Shown: in pieces, positions 23,906-32,301 of the stretch | How positions within the stretch are numbered: position 1 is the first letter of the stretch | Layout of the letters: each line of letters opens with the position of its first letter | Assembly: GCA_038215095.1 (NCBI GenBank) | Contig: JBBQRG010000015.1 | Span: forward strand, 1-42,406 | Length of the DNA: 42,406 nucleotides | From: DATACN01 sp038215095 | Lineage (GTDB): Bacteria; Actinomycetota; Thermoleophilia; Solirubrobacterales; Thermoleophilaceae | Direction: 5' to 3' | Position numbers and translations under genes: made by a program | The notes under the pieces: generated by a model | What the model was told of the DNA's origin: nothing | Databases searched by the model: none | Seen by the model: the letters and a program-made list of their open reading frames with translations, nothing else

Positions 23906-24087
23906 CGCTCCCCGCCGCGGGCGAGCCAGAGGCGCCCCGCACCGAGCAGCGCGAGCATGACGCCGAGGATCACGCCCAGCGCCAGCGGCCCGCCGCCGCG
24001 CACGAGCGTGCTGGCGACCATGGCCAGGCCCAGCAGGAGCAGGGCGGCGCTCAGGGCGCGGGTCGACGCCAGGTAGGCACGCTGCAC
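23902..24087 (-). CDS. 61-residue two-TM membrane protein
   Basis: The product (start MQRAYLASTRALSAALLLLG) has two hydrophobic helices (ALSAALLLLGLAMVASTLV and GPLALGVILGVMLALLGAGRLW) with a short GG turn and a basic end (RGGER). It sits between two APC-USP genes: 21 bases after the upstream one ends and overlapping the downstream one by 4 bases. It may be an accessory subunit of the permease; that is inference from position. No named family recognised. Confidence 0.7.
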   Translation of the reverse strand: MQRAYLASTRALSAALLLLGLAMVASTLVRGGGPLALGVILGVMLALLGAGRLWLARGGER

Positions 24088-24108
24088 GTGCTTATCCTAG
24101 ACCCGCTC

Positions 24109-25992
24109 TCAGGCGGCTTTGCCCGTGTTGACCTCGCCCCGCGAGGACTCGATGATCACCCGGCAGGGGCGGTCGGCCAGCACGGTCTCGATCGTCTTGC
24201 CGAACAACGAGGCGCCCGCGCGCTTCGGCGGCAGCCCCATCACGATTGCGCGCGCATGGATGTCGCGCGCCTCCTCCACCACCCTGCGGCCGCCCTGACC
24301 GGGCCGCACCTTCTCCCAGTGGCCGGTCAGGCGGCGCCCGCCACGCACGCGCGCCGAGTCGATCACGGTCTGGGCGCTCGCCTCCTGCTCCGGCATGCTC
24401 GCGCCGATCGGCGAGTTCGGCGGCACCGTGATCAGCACGAGCACGTGGATACCGCGCCGGCGGCGCGCCGCCAGCTGCACCGCGGTCGCCACGGCTCCCG
24501 GGTCGAAGGCGCCGTCCTCGAACGCCACCAGCACCGACTGGTACTCCACCTCGTGCTCGACGATCGGCTTCGGCATGACCACCTTGTGCGTCTCGGTAAG
24601 CGAGAGCCCCTGGCGGCGGCGGTAGACCACATAGACGACGATCCCGATCGCCAGCCAGACCAGGCCGGACACGAGCACGCGCAGGTCGAGCACCGTAACC
24701 ACCACGAAGGCGATCCCGGTGCCGAGGCCGCCGAAGATCGCGAACAGGGGCAGCTCGTGCCCGCGGATGCGGATGTTGCCCGGCCCCCGCCAGGGGCGCT
24801 CGACGTCGGGTCGTTTGATGCGCAGCGCGATGACCGAGAGGTGGGCCATCGTGAACGAGAGCATCGCGCCGAAGGCGTAGATGGTGCCGAGGAAGCTGGC
24901 CTGGCCGGGCACGATCGCGAGGCACGCGATGCCGCCGAACATGATGATCGCCACGTAGGGCGTGCGGAAGCGCGGGTGCAGGGTCCGCAGGCGCTCGGGC
25001 AGCTGGCGATGCTGGCCCATCGAGTAGGTCAGCCGGGAGACCCCGATCAGCCCCGCGTTGGTGGCGATGAACAGGATCGTCGCCGCCAGCAGGCCCACGT
25101 AGATCTCGGCCGCGCCCTGGAAGGCGCCCAGGTGCATGTTCTTGACCACGCCGAGCACCGGGTCGTCCGCAAAGCCCCCCTGCTCCTTGTGCAGCGCCAA
25201 GACCGTCGTGCCGTGCCGGACCGGCATGGCCGACAGCGCAACCGCGGGAAGGAAGGTGTAGATCACCGCCACGGCGCCGACCACCAGCGCGATCCCACGC
25301 GGAATGGTCTTGCCCACGTCGCGCGCCTCCTCGGCCATGTTCGAGATCGTCTCGATGCCGGTATAGGCGACCATGCCGACCGGGATCGCGATCAGGAAGT
25401 TGCTCACCGTGGGCGTGGTGCCGAAGTCGATCTGGCGCACGAGCAGGTGGGGGTCGAACACGAGCACGATGCCCGCCACCACGAGCAGGACCTGTGTCAG
25501 GAAGTCGGTGACCGCGAAGAAGATGTTCACGCCGGCGGACTCGCGGGCTCCGAACACGTTCAGGGAGCCCAGGATCACCACCACGAGGATGCCGCCGATG
25601 ATGTCGGCCGGCGACCTGCCCAGCGCCGACCAGAAGACCCCGAGGTAGTGCGGCACGAAGAAGGCCGAAATCGAGATCGTGATGATGTAGGTGAGCATCT
25701 GGCCCCAAGCGGCGAAGAAGGACCAGAACTCGTTGAAGGCGCGGCGCGCGAACGATGAGGAGCCGCCCGCCTCCGGGTACATCGTGGTGGCCTCGGCGTA
25801 GGTCGCGGCGGTCGCGGCGAAGATCAGCCCGGCGATCACGAACACCACGGGCGTCATCCCGAGGGCGTAGATCGCCACCAGGCCGAGGGCGTAGTAGATC
25901 GAGCTGCCTACGTTGCCGTAGGCGGTGCTGAAGAGGGCGCCCGTCCCAAGGACGCGCTCCAGCCCACGGTTCTTCGGTCTGTACTCGGCCAG
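24109..25992 (-). CDS. Second APC-superfamily permease with UspA domain, no canonical start
   Basis: This protein of about 627 residues is a paralogue of the permease at 21941. It has a 12-TM APC core and, from about residue 465, a UspA-like domain (YQSVLVAFEDGAFDPGAVATAV, GGRRVVEEARDIHARAIVMGLPPK). A start at ATG 25878 would cut the first TM helix. The frame continues upstream through ALFSTAYGNVGSSIYYALGLVAIYALG, clearly APC-like, to LAEYRPKNRGLERVLG, with only a CTG at 25992 as a possible start. That CTG is two codons after, and in the same frame as, the hppA stop. Translation may restart there. Confidence 0.85.
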   Translation of the reverse strand: MAEYRPKNRGLERVLGTGALFSTAYGNVGSSIYYALGLVAIYALGMTPVVFVIAGLIFAATAATYAEATTMYPEAGGSSSFARRAFNEFWSFFAAWGQMLTYIITISISAFFVPHYLGVFWSALGRSPADIIGGILVVVILGSLNVFGARESAGVNIFFAVTDFLTQVLLVVAGIVLVFDPHLLVRQIDFGTTPTVSNFLIAIPVGMVAYTGIETISNMAEEARDVGKTIPRGIALVVGAVAVIYTFLPAVALSAMPVRHGTTVLALHKEQGGFADDPVLGVVKNMHLGAFQGAAEIYVGLLAATILFIATNAGLIGVSRLTYSMGQHRQLPERLRTLHPRFRTPYVAIIMFGGIACLAIVPGQASFLGTIYAFGAMLSFTMAHLSVIALRIKRPDVERPWRGPGNIRIRGHELPLFAIFGGLGTGIAFVVVTVLDLRVLVSGLVWLAIGIVVYVVYRRRQGLSLTETHKVVMPKPIVEHEVEYQSVLVAFEDGAFDPGAVATAVQLAARRRRGIHVLVLITVPPNSPIGASMPEQEASAQTVIDSARVRGGRRLTGHWEKVRPGQGGRRVVEEARDIHARAIVMGLPPKRAGASLFGKTIETVLADRPCRVIIESSRGEVNTGKAA

Positions 25993-25995
25993 GCT

Positions 25996-28080
25996 CTAGA
26001 TGAGGAAGGGGATGATCAGAAGGGCGACGATGTTCGCCACCTTGATCATAGGGTTGATCGCGGGCCCGGCGGTGTCCTTGTAGGGATCGCCGACGGTGTC
26101 GCCGGTCACCGAGGCGGCGTGCGCCTCGGACCCCTTGCCGCCGTACTCGCCATCCTCGATCAGCTTCTTGGCGTTGTCCCAGGCCCCGCCGCCGGCCGTC
26201 ATCGACACGGCGCAGAAGAAGCCCACCACGATCACGCCGATCAGCAGGCCGCCGAGCGCCTGCACCGACAGGATGCCGACCACCACCGGCACAAGGATCG
26301 GGATCAGCGCCGGGATGATCATCTCCTTCTGCGCTGCCGCGGTCACGATCGACACGGTCTGTGCGTAGTCGGGCTCCTCGGTGCGGTCCATGATGCCCGG
26401 CTTCTCGCGGAACTGGCGGCGCACCTCCTCCACCACCCCGCCGCCGGCGCGGCCGACGGCCTCGATCGCCAGCGCGGCGAACAGGTAGACCATCATGCCG
26501 CCGATCAGGAGGCCGATCAGCACCTCCGGCTGGGATATGTCGAAGCTCGGAAGCGGTTTGTGGTCCTTGACGGCCTCCTCGCGCAGCTCTTCGACGAAGG
26601 CCGCGAAGAGCACCAGCGCAGCCAGCACGGCCGAGCCGATCGCGTAGCCCTTGGTGACCGCCTTGGTGGTGTTGCCGACCGCGTCGAGCGGGTCGGTTAC
26701 GTTGCGCACCTCTTCCGGCAGGTCGGCCATCTCTGCGATGCCGCCCGCGTTGTCGGTGATCGGGCCGAAGGCGTCGAGCGCCACGATCAGGCCGGTCAGC
26801 GACAGCTGCGCCATCACCGCGACACCGATGCCGTAGATGCCGCCGAGCTCGTTGGCGGCCAGGATGCCGAGCGCGATCAGGATGGCGGGGGCCGCGGTGG
26901 ACTGGAAGCCCTGGGCGAGGCCCTGGATGATGTTCGTGGCGTGGCCGGTCTGAGACGCGCGCGCAGTGGTGCGCACCGGCCGGAAGCGCGTCGAGGTGTA
27001 GTAGTCCGTGATCACGAACAGGCCCGCGGTCACGCCCACGCCGACCAGCGTGCAGAGCCAGAACTCGAAGCCCGTCGGCGCGCTTGCGCCGGCCCTCAGC
27101 AGAGCCGAGACGCCGACCTTGTACTTGAGGTCGTTCATCAGCCAGAGGCAGATCGGCAGGAACGCCAGGGCGGCCAGGCCGCCGGACACGATCAGGCCCT
27201 GGTAGAGGGCGCGCTCGACGTTGCCGGCCTTGCTCTTGACGGCGAAGGTGCCGATGATCGAGCCGATCAGGGAGATGCCGCCCACCACGAGCGGGAAGAC
27301 GGCCACCGCGCCGATGTTGGCGAAGGTGAGCACGCCGAGCAGCATCACGGCGACCGCGGTCACGGCGTAGGTCTCGAAGAGGTCGGCCGCCATGCCGGCG
27401 CAGTCGCCGACGTTGTCGCCCACGTTGTCGGCGATCACGGCCGGGTTGCGCGGGTCGTCCTCTGGGATGCCCGCCTCGATCTTGCCCACGAGGTCGGCGC
27501 CCACGTCGGCGGCCTTCGTGAAGATGCCGCCGCCCAGCCTGGCGAACACCGAGATCAGCGAGCCGCCGAAGCCGAGGCCGACGAGGGCGTCGATCGCGTG
27601 GCGCTCCTGCACGCCGGCCAGCAGCAGCACGCCGTAGTAGCCGGCGACGCCCAGCAGCGCGAGGCCGGCCACGAGCAGGCCTGTCACGGCGCCGCCCTTG
27701 AAGGCCACCTCGAGGGCGGGACCGACGCCGCCGCGGGCCGTCTCGGCCACGCGGGCGTTCGCCCGGACCGACACGTTCATGCCGATGAAGCCGGCCGAAC
27801 CGGAGAAGACGCCGCCGATCACGAAGCCGATCGCCGTGCGGATGTCGGTGGCGATCGCGAGCACGATCGCCAGCACCACGGCGACGCCGGCGATGATCGT
27901 GTACTGGCGGTTCAGGTACGCGCTGGCGCCGTCCTGGACGGCCTTGGAGATGGCCTGCATCTCCTCGTTGCCGGGCGACTTGGCGAGCAGCCAGCGCGAC
28001 GTGACGACGCCGTAGACCACCGATGCGCCCGAGCAGACGAGCGCAATGATGATCCCGTAGTTGGTCAGGAAGTCAGTCAA
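25996..28080 (-). CDS. hppA: Membrane-bound proton-pumping pyrophosphatase, potassium-independent type
   Basis: The 694-residue, 15- to 16-TM protein uses pyrophosphate hydrolysis to pump protons out of the cytoplasm. It has the catalytic loops ADVGADLVGKIEAGIPEDD and NPAVIADNVGDNVGDCAGM and, near the C-terminus, NAKKLIEDG and GDTVGDPYKDTAGPAINP. The segment GNTTKAVTKG carries Lys and Thr at the two positions that decide cation need in this family (Ala/Ala in potassium-dependent enzymes), so it should be potassium-independent and proton-pumping. It is followed at once by the APC permease and preceded, after 23 bases, by the MTA phosphorylase gene. Confidence 0.97.
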   Translation of the reverse strand: MTDFLTNYGIIIALVCSGASVVYGVVTSRWLLAKSPGNEEMQAISKAVQDGASAYLNRQYTIIAGVAVVLAIVLAIATDIRTAIGFVIGGVFSGSAGFIGMNVSVRANARVAETARGGVGPALEVAFKGGAVTGLLVAGLALLGVAGYYGVLLLAGVQERHAIDALVGLGFGGSLISVFARLGGGIFTKAADVGADLVGKIEAGIPEDDPRNPAVIADNVGDNVGDCAGMAADLFETYAVTAVAVMLLGVLTFANIGAVAVFPLVVGGISLIGSIIGTFAVKSKAGNVERALYQGLIVSGGLAALAFLPICLWLMNDLKYKVGVSALLRAGASAPTGFEFWLCTLVGVGVTAGLFVITDYYTSTRFRPVRTTARASQTGHATNIIQGLAQGFQSTAAPAILIALGILAANELGGIYGIGVAVMAQLSLTGLIVALDAFGPITDNAGGIAEMADLPEEVRNVTDPLDAVGNTTKAVTKGYAIGSAVLAALVLFAAFVEELREEAVKDHKPLPSFDISQPEVLIGLLIGGMMVYLFAALAIEAVGRAGGGVVEEVRRQFREKPGIMDRTEEPDYAQTVSIVTAAAQKEMIIPALIPILVPVVVGILSVQALGGLLIGVIVVGFFCAVSMTAGGGAWDNAKKLIEDGEYGGKGSEAHAASVTGDTVGDPYKDTAGPAINPMIKVANIVALLIIPFLI

Positions 28081-28103
28081 GGGTCAGGCCTCCGAAGTTC
28101 TGG

Positions 28104-28931
28104 TCAATGGACGATCGCGCTGTCGAGAGCCGACGCGCAGATGTCGTCGGGTTGCGGGCCGACCTTGGGCACCGCACGGAACAAGAGCGCGCGCAGTCTA
28201 TCCAGGTTTTCGCCAAAAACCCTGACCGCCTCGTCGGTCGAGACGGGCTGCATGCCCTCCAGGCCCACGTCGTAGTCGGTCACGAGCGACACATTGGCGT
28301 AGCAGAGGCCAAGCTCGCGGGCCAGCCAGGCCTCGGGGTACTGCGTCATGTTCACCACGTCGAAGCCGGCCTGGGCGAACCAGCGCGATTCGGCGCGCGT
28401 CGAGAAGCGCGGCCCCTGGATCACCACGACGGTCCCGCCGTCCACGACGCGCTCGTCGCCGGCCTCCACCAGGATCCGCCGCAGCTCCGGGCAGTAGGGG
28501 TCCGCGGCGGAGACGTGGGTGGTCTGGGGGCCGTCGTAGAAGGTGTCCTCGCGCCCGCTTGTGCGGTCCACGAACTGGTCGCAGACCACGAAGGTGCCGG
28601 GCTCGAGCTCGCGCTTGAGCGAGCCGCAGGCCGACGGCCCGATGATCCGCCTGACGCCCGCCTCGCGCATCGCCCAGACGTTCGCGCGGTAGTTGATGCG
28701 ATGGGGCGGCAGCGAGTGCTCGTCGCCGTGGCGGGGCATGAACGCCACGCCGGTCCCGTCGATCTCCCCCAGCCGGATGCGCGCCGACGGCGGCCCGTAG
28801 GGGGTGTCCACGGCCAGCTCCTCGACGTCGTCGAGGAAGCGGTAGAAGCCCGAGCCGCCGAAGATCCCTAGAACCGGAGGCTGCGCAGCCGGCCGAGCCG
28901 GCTGCTTGCCTAACTGCTGCCGGGCGTCCAT
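28104..28931 (-). CDS. mtnP: S-methyl-5'-thioadenosine phosphorylase family protein
   Basis: This 275-residue PNP-family enzyme splits methylthioadenosine (or a related nucleoside) with phosphate, for methionine salvage. Landmarks are LGIFGGSGFY, MPRHGDEHSLPPHRINYRAN, GPSACGSLKRELEPGTFVV, the phosphate/ribose region GPRFSTRAES, NMTQYPEAWLARE and the base-binding TDYDVG. Most MTA phosphorylases have TDYDCW there, so substrate preference may differ (methylthioinosine is an alternative). The start ATG 28931 lies 22 bases inside the end of the upstream gene. No clear Shine-Dalgarno is visible. Confidence 0.87.
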   Translation of the reverse strand: MDARQQLGKQPARPAAQPPVLGIFGGSGFYRFLDDVEELAVDTPYGPPSARIRLGEIDGTGVAFMPRHGDEHSLPPHRINYRANVWAMREAGVRRIIGPSACGSLKRELEPGTFVVCDQFVDRTSGREDTFYDGPQTTHVSAADPYCPELRRILVEAGDERVVDGGTVVVIQGPRFSTRAESRWFAQAGFDVVNMTQYPEAWLARELGLCYANVSLVTDYDVGLEGMQPVSTDEAVRVFGENLDRLRALLFRAVPKVGPQPDDICASALDSAIVH

Positions 28932-29257
28932 ATGTCGGGCTTGGGCGGAGGCGGCGGCTCGGGCGACGCCGGCGGCTCCTCCCCCGGCCCCTGGGTCTCG
29001 CGGACGAAGGCCATCTGGAGCTGGGACAGGGCCTGCTTGATCGGCTCGGCCTGCTCGTCCGGGCAGAAGGGCAGCAGCGCCCGGACGGCTTCGATGCCGG
29101 TCTTTGCCTGGGCGACGTCCTTCTCGTCGTCCACCGTGAGCTTGCGCCCGCTCAGGTTGATCAGGGTGACCACCGTCTGGAGCAGCACGTCGTCGATCCT
29201 GAGCTGGCGCAGCTGCTCCTTGATCTGGTCCTCGCTTGGCATTCCCTCTTCCGTCAT
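28910..29257 (-). CDS. DUF1844-like small acidic protein
   Basis: The 115-residue product begins MTEEGMPSEDQIKEQLRQLR, has a helical core (VVTLINLSGRKL, DEKDVAQAKTGIEAVRALLPF, AEPIKQALSQLQMAFVRE) and ends in a Pro-rich tail (PASPEPPPPPKPDIWTPGSS). The core pattern, a helical pair with an LxxLQxxFxRE ending, resembles DUF1844 of actinobacteria, which has no established function. ATG 29257 overlaps the upstream ligase stop (ATGA). The gene's end overlaps mtnP by 22 bases, suggesting strong coupling. Cytoplasmic; role unknown. Confidence 0.65.
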   Translation of the reverse strand: MTEEGMPSEDQIKEQLRQLRIDDVLLQTVVTLINLSGRKLTVDDEKDVAQAKTGIEAVRALLPFCPDEQAEPIKQALSQLQMAFVRETQGPGEEPPASPEPPPPPKPDIWTPGSS

Positions 29258-30396
29258 GTGTGGACCCCCTCCGCGTAGCTTTCCCGTGTGAGCGCCACCT
29301 CGGCTGCGTAGACCTCCTCGATCGAGGCGCCGCCGTCGAGCGCGCGCCGCTGACGCTGGGCGCCGTTCTCCTCCGGCAGGACGGGATCGATCCCGAGCGA
29401 GGCCCGGGCCGGCGCGGTCCAGGCCATCATCCGGTCGGGGAGCGCCGCCGCGGCGTACTCCTCGCGCCGGTCGAGATCGATCATCCGGCCGTCGAGCCCG
29501 TACCGGATCGCGCGCCAGAGGTTCTCCTCGATCAGGCGCGCCGGAGGCGGCTCGTAGGTCACGCCCTCGTCGTGGTCGATGGCGGCCTGGGCCACGCAGG
29601 CGGTGATGAGGCCGGCGAGCGCGCTGGAGTCCTCGGCGCGGCTCTGGGCGTCGCAGATCCGCACCTCCACCGTGCCGAAGACGTGGTGCGGGCGCACACT
29701 CCACCAGATCTGCGTGTGCTCGATGATCGACCGCGTGCGCACCAGGAAGTTCACGTAGTCGGCGTAGGCCGCGAACGAGCCGAACGGGTCGGGGATCCCG
29801 CAGCGCGGGAAGCTCCTGGTGAAGATCTGCGTGCGCGCCGACTGCAGGCCGGAGTCGCGCCCGTCCAGGAAGGGCGAGTTCGCCGAGATCGCCAGCAGCT
29901 CGGGCAGCACGGCGCGCAGCCGGTCGCAGACGGCGATCGCGCGGTCGGCCCCGCGCACCCCCACGTGCACGTGCAGGCTGAAGGTGTTGTTGCGCCAGGC
30001 CACGTAGCGCAGCTCGTCCTCGAGGCGGCGGTAGTGCGCGGTGTCGATGATGCGCTGGTCCTGCCAGGGACTCCAGGGGTGAGTGCCCGTGGCGGCCAGC
30101 AGCGCGCCGCGGTCGGACGCCAGCCGGAAGAGCCGCGTGCGGAAGTCGCGCTGCTTTAGGAGCGCGTCCGCGAAACCCTCGCCGCGGCCCGAGCGGATCT
30201 CGATCTCCGAGCCGATCAGCTCCCCGGCCACCGACTGCCCGAGCGCTTCGTCGGCCTGTGCCGCGTCGCGCAGCTCCTCGAAGCGCTGCACGAGCCCGCG
30301 CCCCTCCGGGTCGAGGATGCCGAACTCCTCCTCGAGTCCGACCGTGAAGTCGGTGGAGTTCTCGAAGGCCTCCCGTGCGCTAGCCATGTCCAGCAC
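29254..30396 (-). CDS. YbdK-type carboxylate-amine ligase (glutamate-cysteine ligase 2 family)
   Basis: The 380-residue protein has the GCS2 signature: TVGLEEEFGILDP near the N-terminus (metal-binding Glu cluster), GSEIEIRSG, ATGTHPWSPW, NTFSLHVHVGV and FGTVEVRICDAQ. Family members form gamma-glutamyl amide bonds; YbdK has weak glutamate-cysteine ligase activity and actinobacterial EgtA belongs to the broader group. The neighbours glutaredoxin-like and rex suggest a thiol or redox role. GTG 30396 was chosen because AGGAG (30409-30405) lies 8 bases upstream, while ATG 30387 would leave 17. Confidence 0.9.
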   Translation of the reverse strand: MLDMASAREAFENSTDFTVGLEEEFGILDPEGRGLVQRFEELRDAAQADEALGQSVAGELIGSEIEIRSGRGEGFADALLKQRDFRTRLFRLASDRGALLAATGTHPWSPWQDQRIIDTAHYRRLEDELRYVAWRNNTFSLHVHVGVRGADRAIAVCDRLRAVLPELLAISANSPFLDGRDSGLQSARTQIFTRSFPRCGIPDPFGSFAAYADYVNFLVRTRSIIEHTQIWWSVRPHHVFGTVEVRICDAQSRAEDSSALAGLITACVAQAAIDHDEGVTYEPPPARLIEENLWRAIRYGLDGRMIDLDRREEYAAAALPDRMMAWTAPARASLGIDPVLPEENGAQRQRRALDGGASIEEVYAAEVALTRESYAEGVHT

Positions 30397-30407
30397 GGAA
30401 TCGGCTC

Positions 30408-31085
30408 CTAGGTCAGGTAGAAGTAGAGCGCGTAGAGGAGGTCGACGGCCGGGCTCGAGGTGTGCACCGTGACCTCGGGGGGCACCTGCAGGAGCGCCTC
30501 GGAGTAGTTGAAGATGATCCGGACGCCCGCCTCCACCAGGTCGTCGGCCACCTGCTGGGCGGCCTCGGTGGGCACCGCCAGCACGCCCACCACGACCTCT
30601 TCCTCTTCGACCACCCGGCCGAGCTCGGCGTAGGGCCGCACCGTCAGCGTCTCGCTCACGCTGTTGCCGATCTTGTCCGGATCGGTGTCGAAGATCGCCA
30701 CCACGCGGAAGCCGTGGTCCGCGAAGATGTCCGAGCCGGCGATCGCCTGGCCCAGGTGGCCCGCCCCGAACAGCGCGAGGTTGTGCTTGCCCGTGGTGTG
30801 CAGGATCTTGCGGATCTGCGACACCAGCGAGTCCACGTTGTAGCCCACGCCGCGCTTGCCGAACTTGCCGAAGCCCGACAGGTCGCGGCGGATCTGCGTG
30901 GAGTTCACGTGCGTGTAGTCGGCGAGCTCCTGGGAGGAGATCGTCTCCTTGCCCATCTTCTTCGCCTGCGTCAGCACCTGCAGGTAGCGCGACAGCCGCG
31001 CGGCCACGCCAAGCGAGAGCCGCTCGGCGCCGCCGTCGCCCTGGACCCCGAGACCGCCCCCCGAGCTGGGCTCGCCGAACTTCAC
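30408..31085 (-). CDS. rex: Redox-sensing transcriptional repressor Rex
   Basis: This 225-residue regulator senses the NADH/NAD+ ratio. The N-terminal winged helix (residues about 28-95: RLSRYLQVLTQAKKMGKETISSQELADYTHVNSTQIRRDLSGFGKFGKRGVGY) is followed by a Rossmann domain (LALFGAGHLGQAIAG, IFDTDPDKIG) and the C-terminal swapped helix ending VDLLYALYFYL. All core elements are present. GTG 31085 overlaps the glutaredoxin-like gene by 4 bases. No convincing TTGTGA-type Rex operator was found in the nearby gaps, so its targets are probably elsewhere. Confidence 0.96.
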   Translation of the reverse strand: MKFGEPSSGGGLGVQGDGGAERLSLGVAARLSRYLQVLTQAKKMGKETISSQELADYTHVNSTQIRRDLSGFGKFGKRGVGYNVDSLVSQIRKILHTTGKHNLALFGAGHLGQAIAGSDIFADHGFRVVAIFDTDPDKIGNSVSETLTVRPYAELGRVVEEEEVVVGVLAVPTEAAQQVADDLVEAGVRIIFNYSEALLQVPPEVTVHTSSPAVDLLYALYFYLT

Positions 31086-31327
31086 GTGTCCACTCTATCG
31101 AGCATCCGGCGAAGCTCCTCCGGCTCCACGAGGTACTCGAAGGCCTCCTCGCCATCCAGCTCCACGACCGGAATCCGCTCGCCGTAGCGGCGGTTCAGGG
31201 CGGGGTCGGAGGTGATGTCGACCTCCTCGAGCTCGAAGGGGCGCTCGCGCTGCACCATCGCCACGACGGCCCTGGCCTCGTCGCAGAGATGGCAGCCCGG
31301 CTTGCCGTAGAGGGTGACGACGGTCAT
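31082..31327 (-). CDS. Glutaredoxin-like protein (CxxC thioredoxin fold)
   Basis: The 81-residue protein opens MTVVTLYGKPGCHLCDEARAVV with a CHLC active site, then VDITSDPALNRRYGERIPVVELDG with the cis-Pro. This matches DUF836-type glutaredoxin-like proteins, small thiol-disulfide carriers. ATG 31327 overlaps the tsaD stop by 4 bases, and its own stop overlaps the rex start, so the three are tightly coupled. The pairing of a redox carrier with the NADH sensor Rex is notable. Confidence 0.9.
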   Translation of the reverse strand: MTVVTLYGKPGCHLCDEARAVVAMVQRERPFELEEVDITSDPALNRRYGERIPVVELDGEEAFEYLVEPEELRRMLDRVDT

Positions 31328-32301
31328 GCCAGCCTGGCGGCGGCGTCGAGGTCGAGGTAGTCGGGATAGGCCAGCGGCCGGCCGAAGCGCGCCGCGGCGC
31401 CGATCATCCCCGCGTTGTCGGTGCACAGCTCCATCGGCGGCACCCAGGTGTCCACGTCGAGCCGCTCCACCGCCGCCCGCAGCTCGGAGTTGGCCGCCAC
31501 CCCGCCGCCGATCGCGAGCCGCCCGAGGCCCTCCCGCAGGAGAGCATCGCGCGTGCGCGACACCAGCGCGTCCACGATCGCGCGCTGGTAGGACGCCGCC
31601 AGGTCCGCGCGCCGTGCCTCCACCTCGGCCTCGCCGAGGTCGCGGATCGCGTAGAGCAGCGACGTCTTCAGCCCGCTGAAGCTGAAGTCCAGCTCGCCCG
31701 GCGCCGAGCGCGGGAACGCGAACGCCTCGGGGTCGCCCTCGCGCGCCAGCCGGTCAAGCGCGGGGCCGCCCGGGTAGCCCAGGCCCAGCAGGCGGGCCCC
31801 CTTGTCGAACGCCTCGCCGGCCGCGTCGTCGAGCGTCTGGCCGAGCACGGAGTAGGCAGCCGGGTCGTCCACCCGTGCCAGGAAGGTGTGACCGCCGCTG
31901 GCGACCAGGCAAAGGTAGGGAGGCTCGACCGCCTCCGGGCCGAGCGTGCTGGCCACCACGTGTCCGTGAAGGTGGTCCACCGGCACCAGGGGCAGCCGCC
32001 GCGCGGCGGCGAGCGCCTTCGCCGACGACACGCCCACCAGCAGCGCGCCGATCAGGCCCGGGCCGCGCGTGACCGCCACGGTGTCCACGTCGCCGAGGCC
32101 GGCGCCGGCGCGCTCGAGGGCGTCGGCGGTGACCGCGTCCACCAGCTCCAGGTGCCGGCGTGAGGCCACCTCTGGCACCACGCCGCCGTAGCGGGCGTGC
32201 AGCAGCCCCTGCGAGGCCACGACGTTCGAGCGCAGCTCGCCGTCCTCCGAGACGACGGCGGCGCAGGTGTCGTCGCAGCTCGTCTCGATCGCAAGGATCA
32301 C
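31324..32301 (-). CDS. tsaD: tRNA threonylcarbamoyladenosine transferase subunit TsaD
   Basis: This 325-residue Kae1/YgjD protein joins threonylcarbamoyl to A37 of ANN-reading tRNAs. It begins LAIETSCDDTCAAVV, with the metal His pair in VDHLHGHVVAS and later TDNAGMIGAA. The ASKH fold is complete and the length normal. GTG 32301 overlaps the rimI stop by 4 bases. With tsaB and tsaE in the same operon, only tsaC is absent from this window. Confidence 0.97.
   Translation of the reverse strand: MILAIETSCDDTCAAVVSEDGELRSNVVASQGLLHARYGGVVPEVASRRHLELVDAVTADALERAGAGLGDVDTVAVTRGPGLIGALLVGVSSAKALAAARRLPLVPVDHLHGHVVASTLGPEAVEPPYLCLVASGGHTFLARVDDPAAYSVLGQTLDDAAGEAFDKGARLLGLGYPGGPALDRLAREGDPEAFAFPRSAPGELDFSFSGLKTSLLYAIRDLGEAEVEARRADLAASYQRAIVDALVSRTRDALLREGLGRLAIGGGVAANSELRAAVERLDVDTWVPPMELCTDNAGMIGAAARFGRPLAYPDYLDLDAAARLA

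Noticed and set aside
22367..24076. 569-codon plus-strand open frame opposite the APC-USP permease
   Set aside because: Composition His/Arg/Asp/Gln-rich with no domain; it is the antisense shadow of a clear permease in GC-rich DNA.
26119..28275. 718-codon plus-strand open frame opposite hppA
   Set aside because: The minus strand encodes a textbook pyrophosphatase; the plus frame shows only low-complexity sequence without recognisable motifs.
30408..31200. Rex operator near rex
   Set aside because: No TTGTGA-N-TCACAA-like palindrome seen in the short gaps around the operon.
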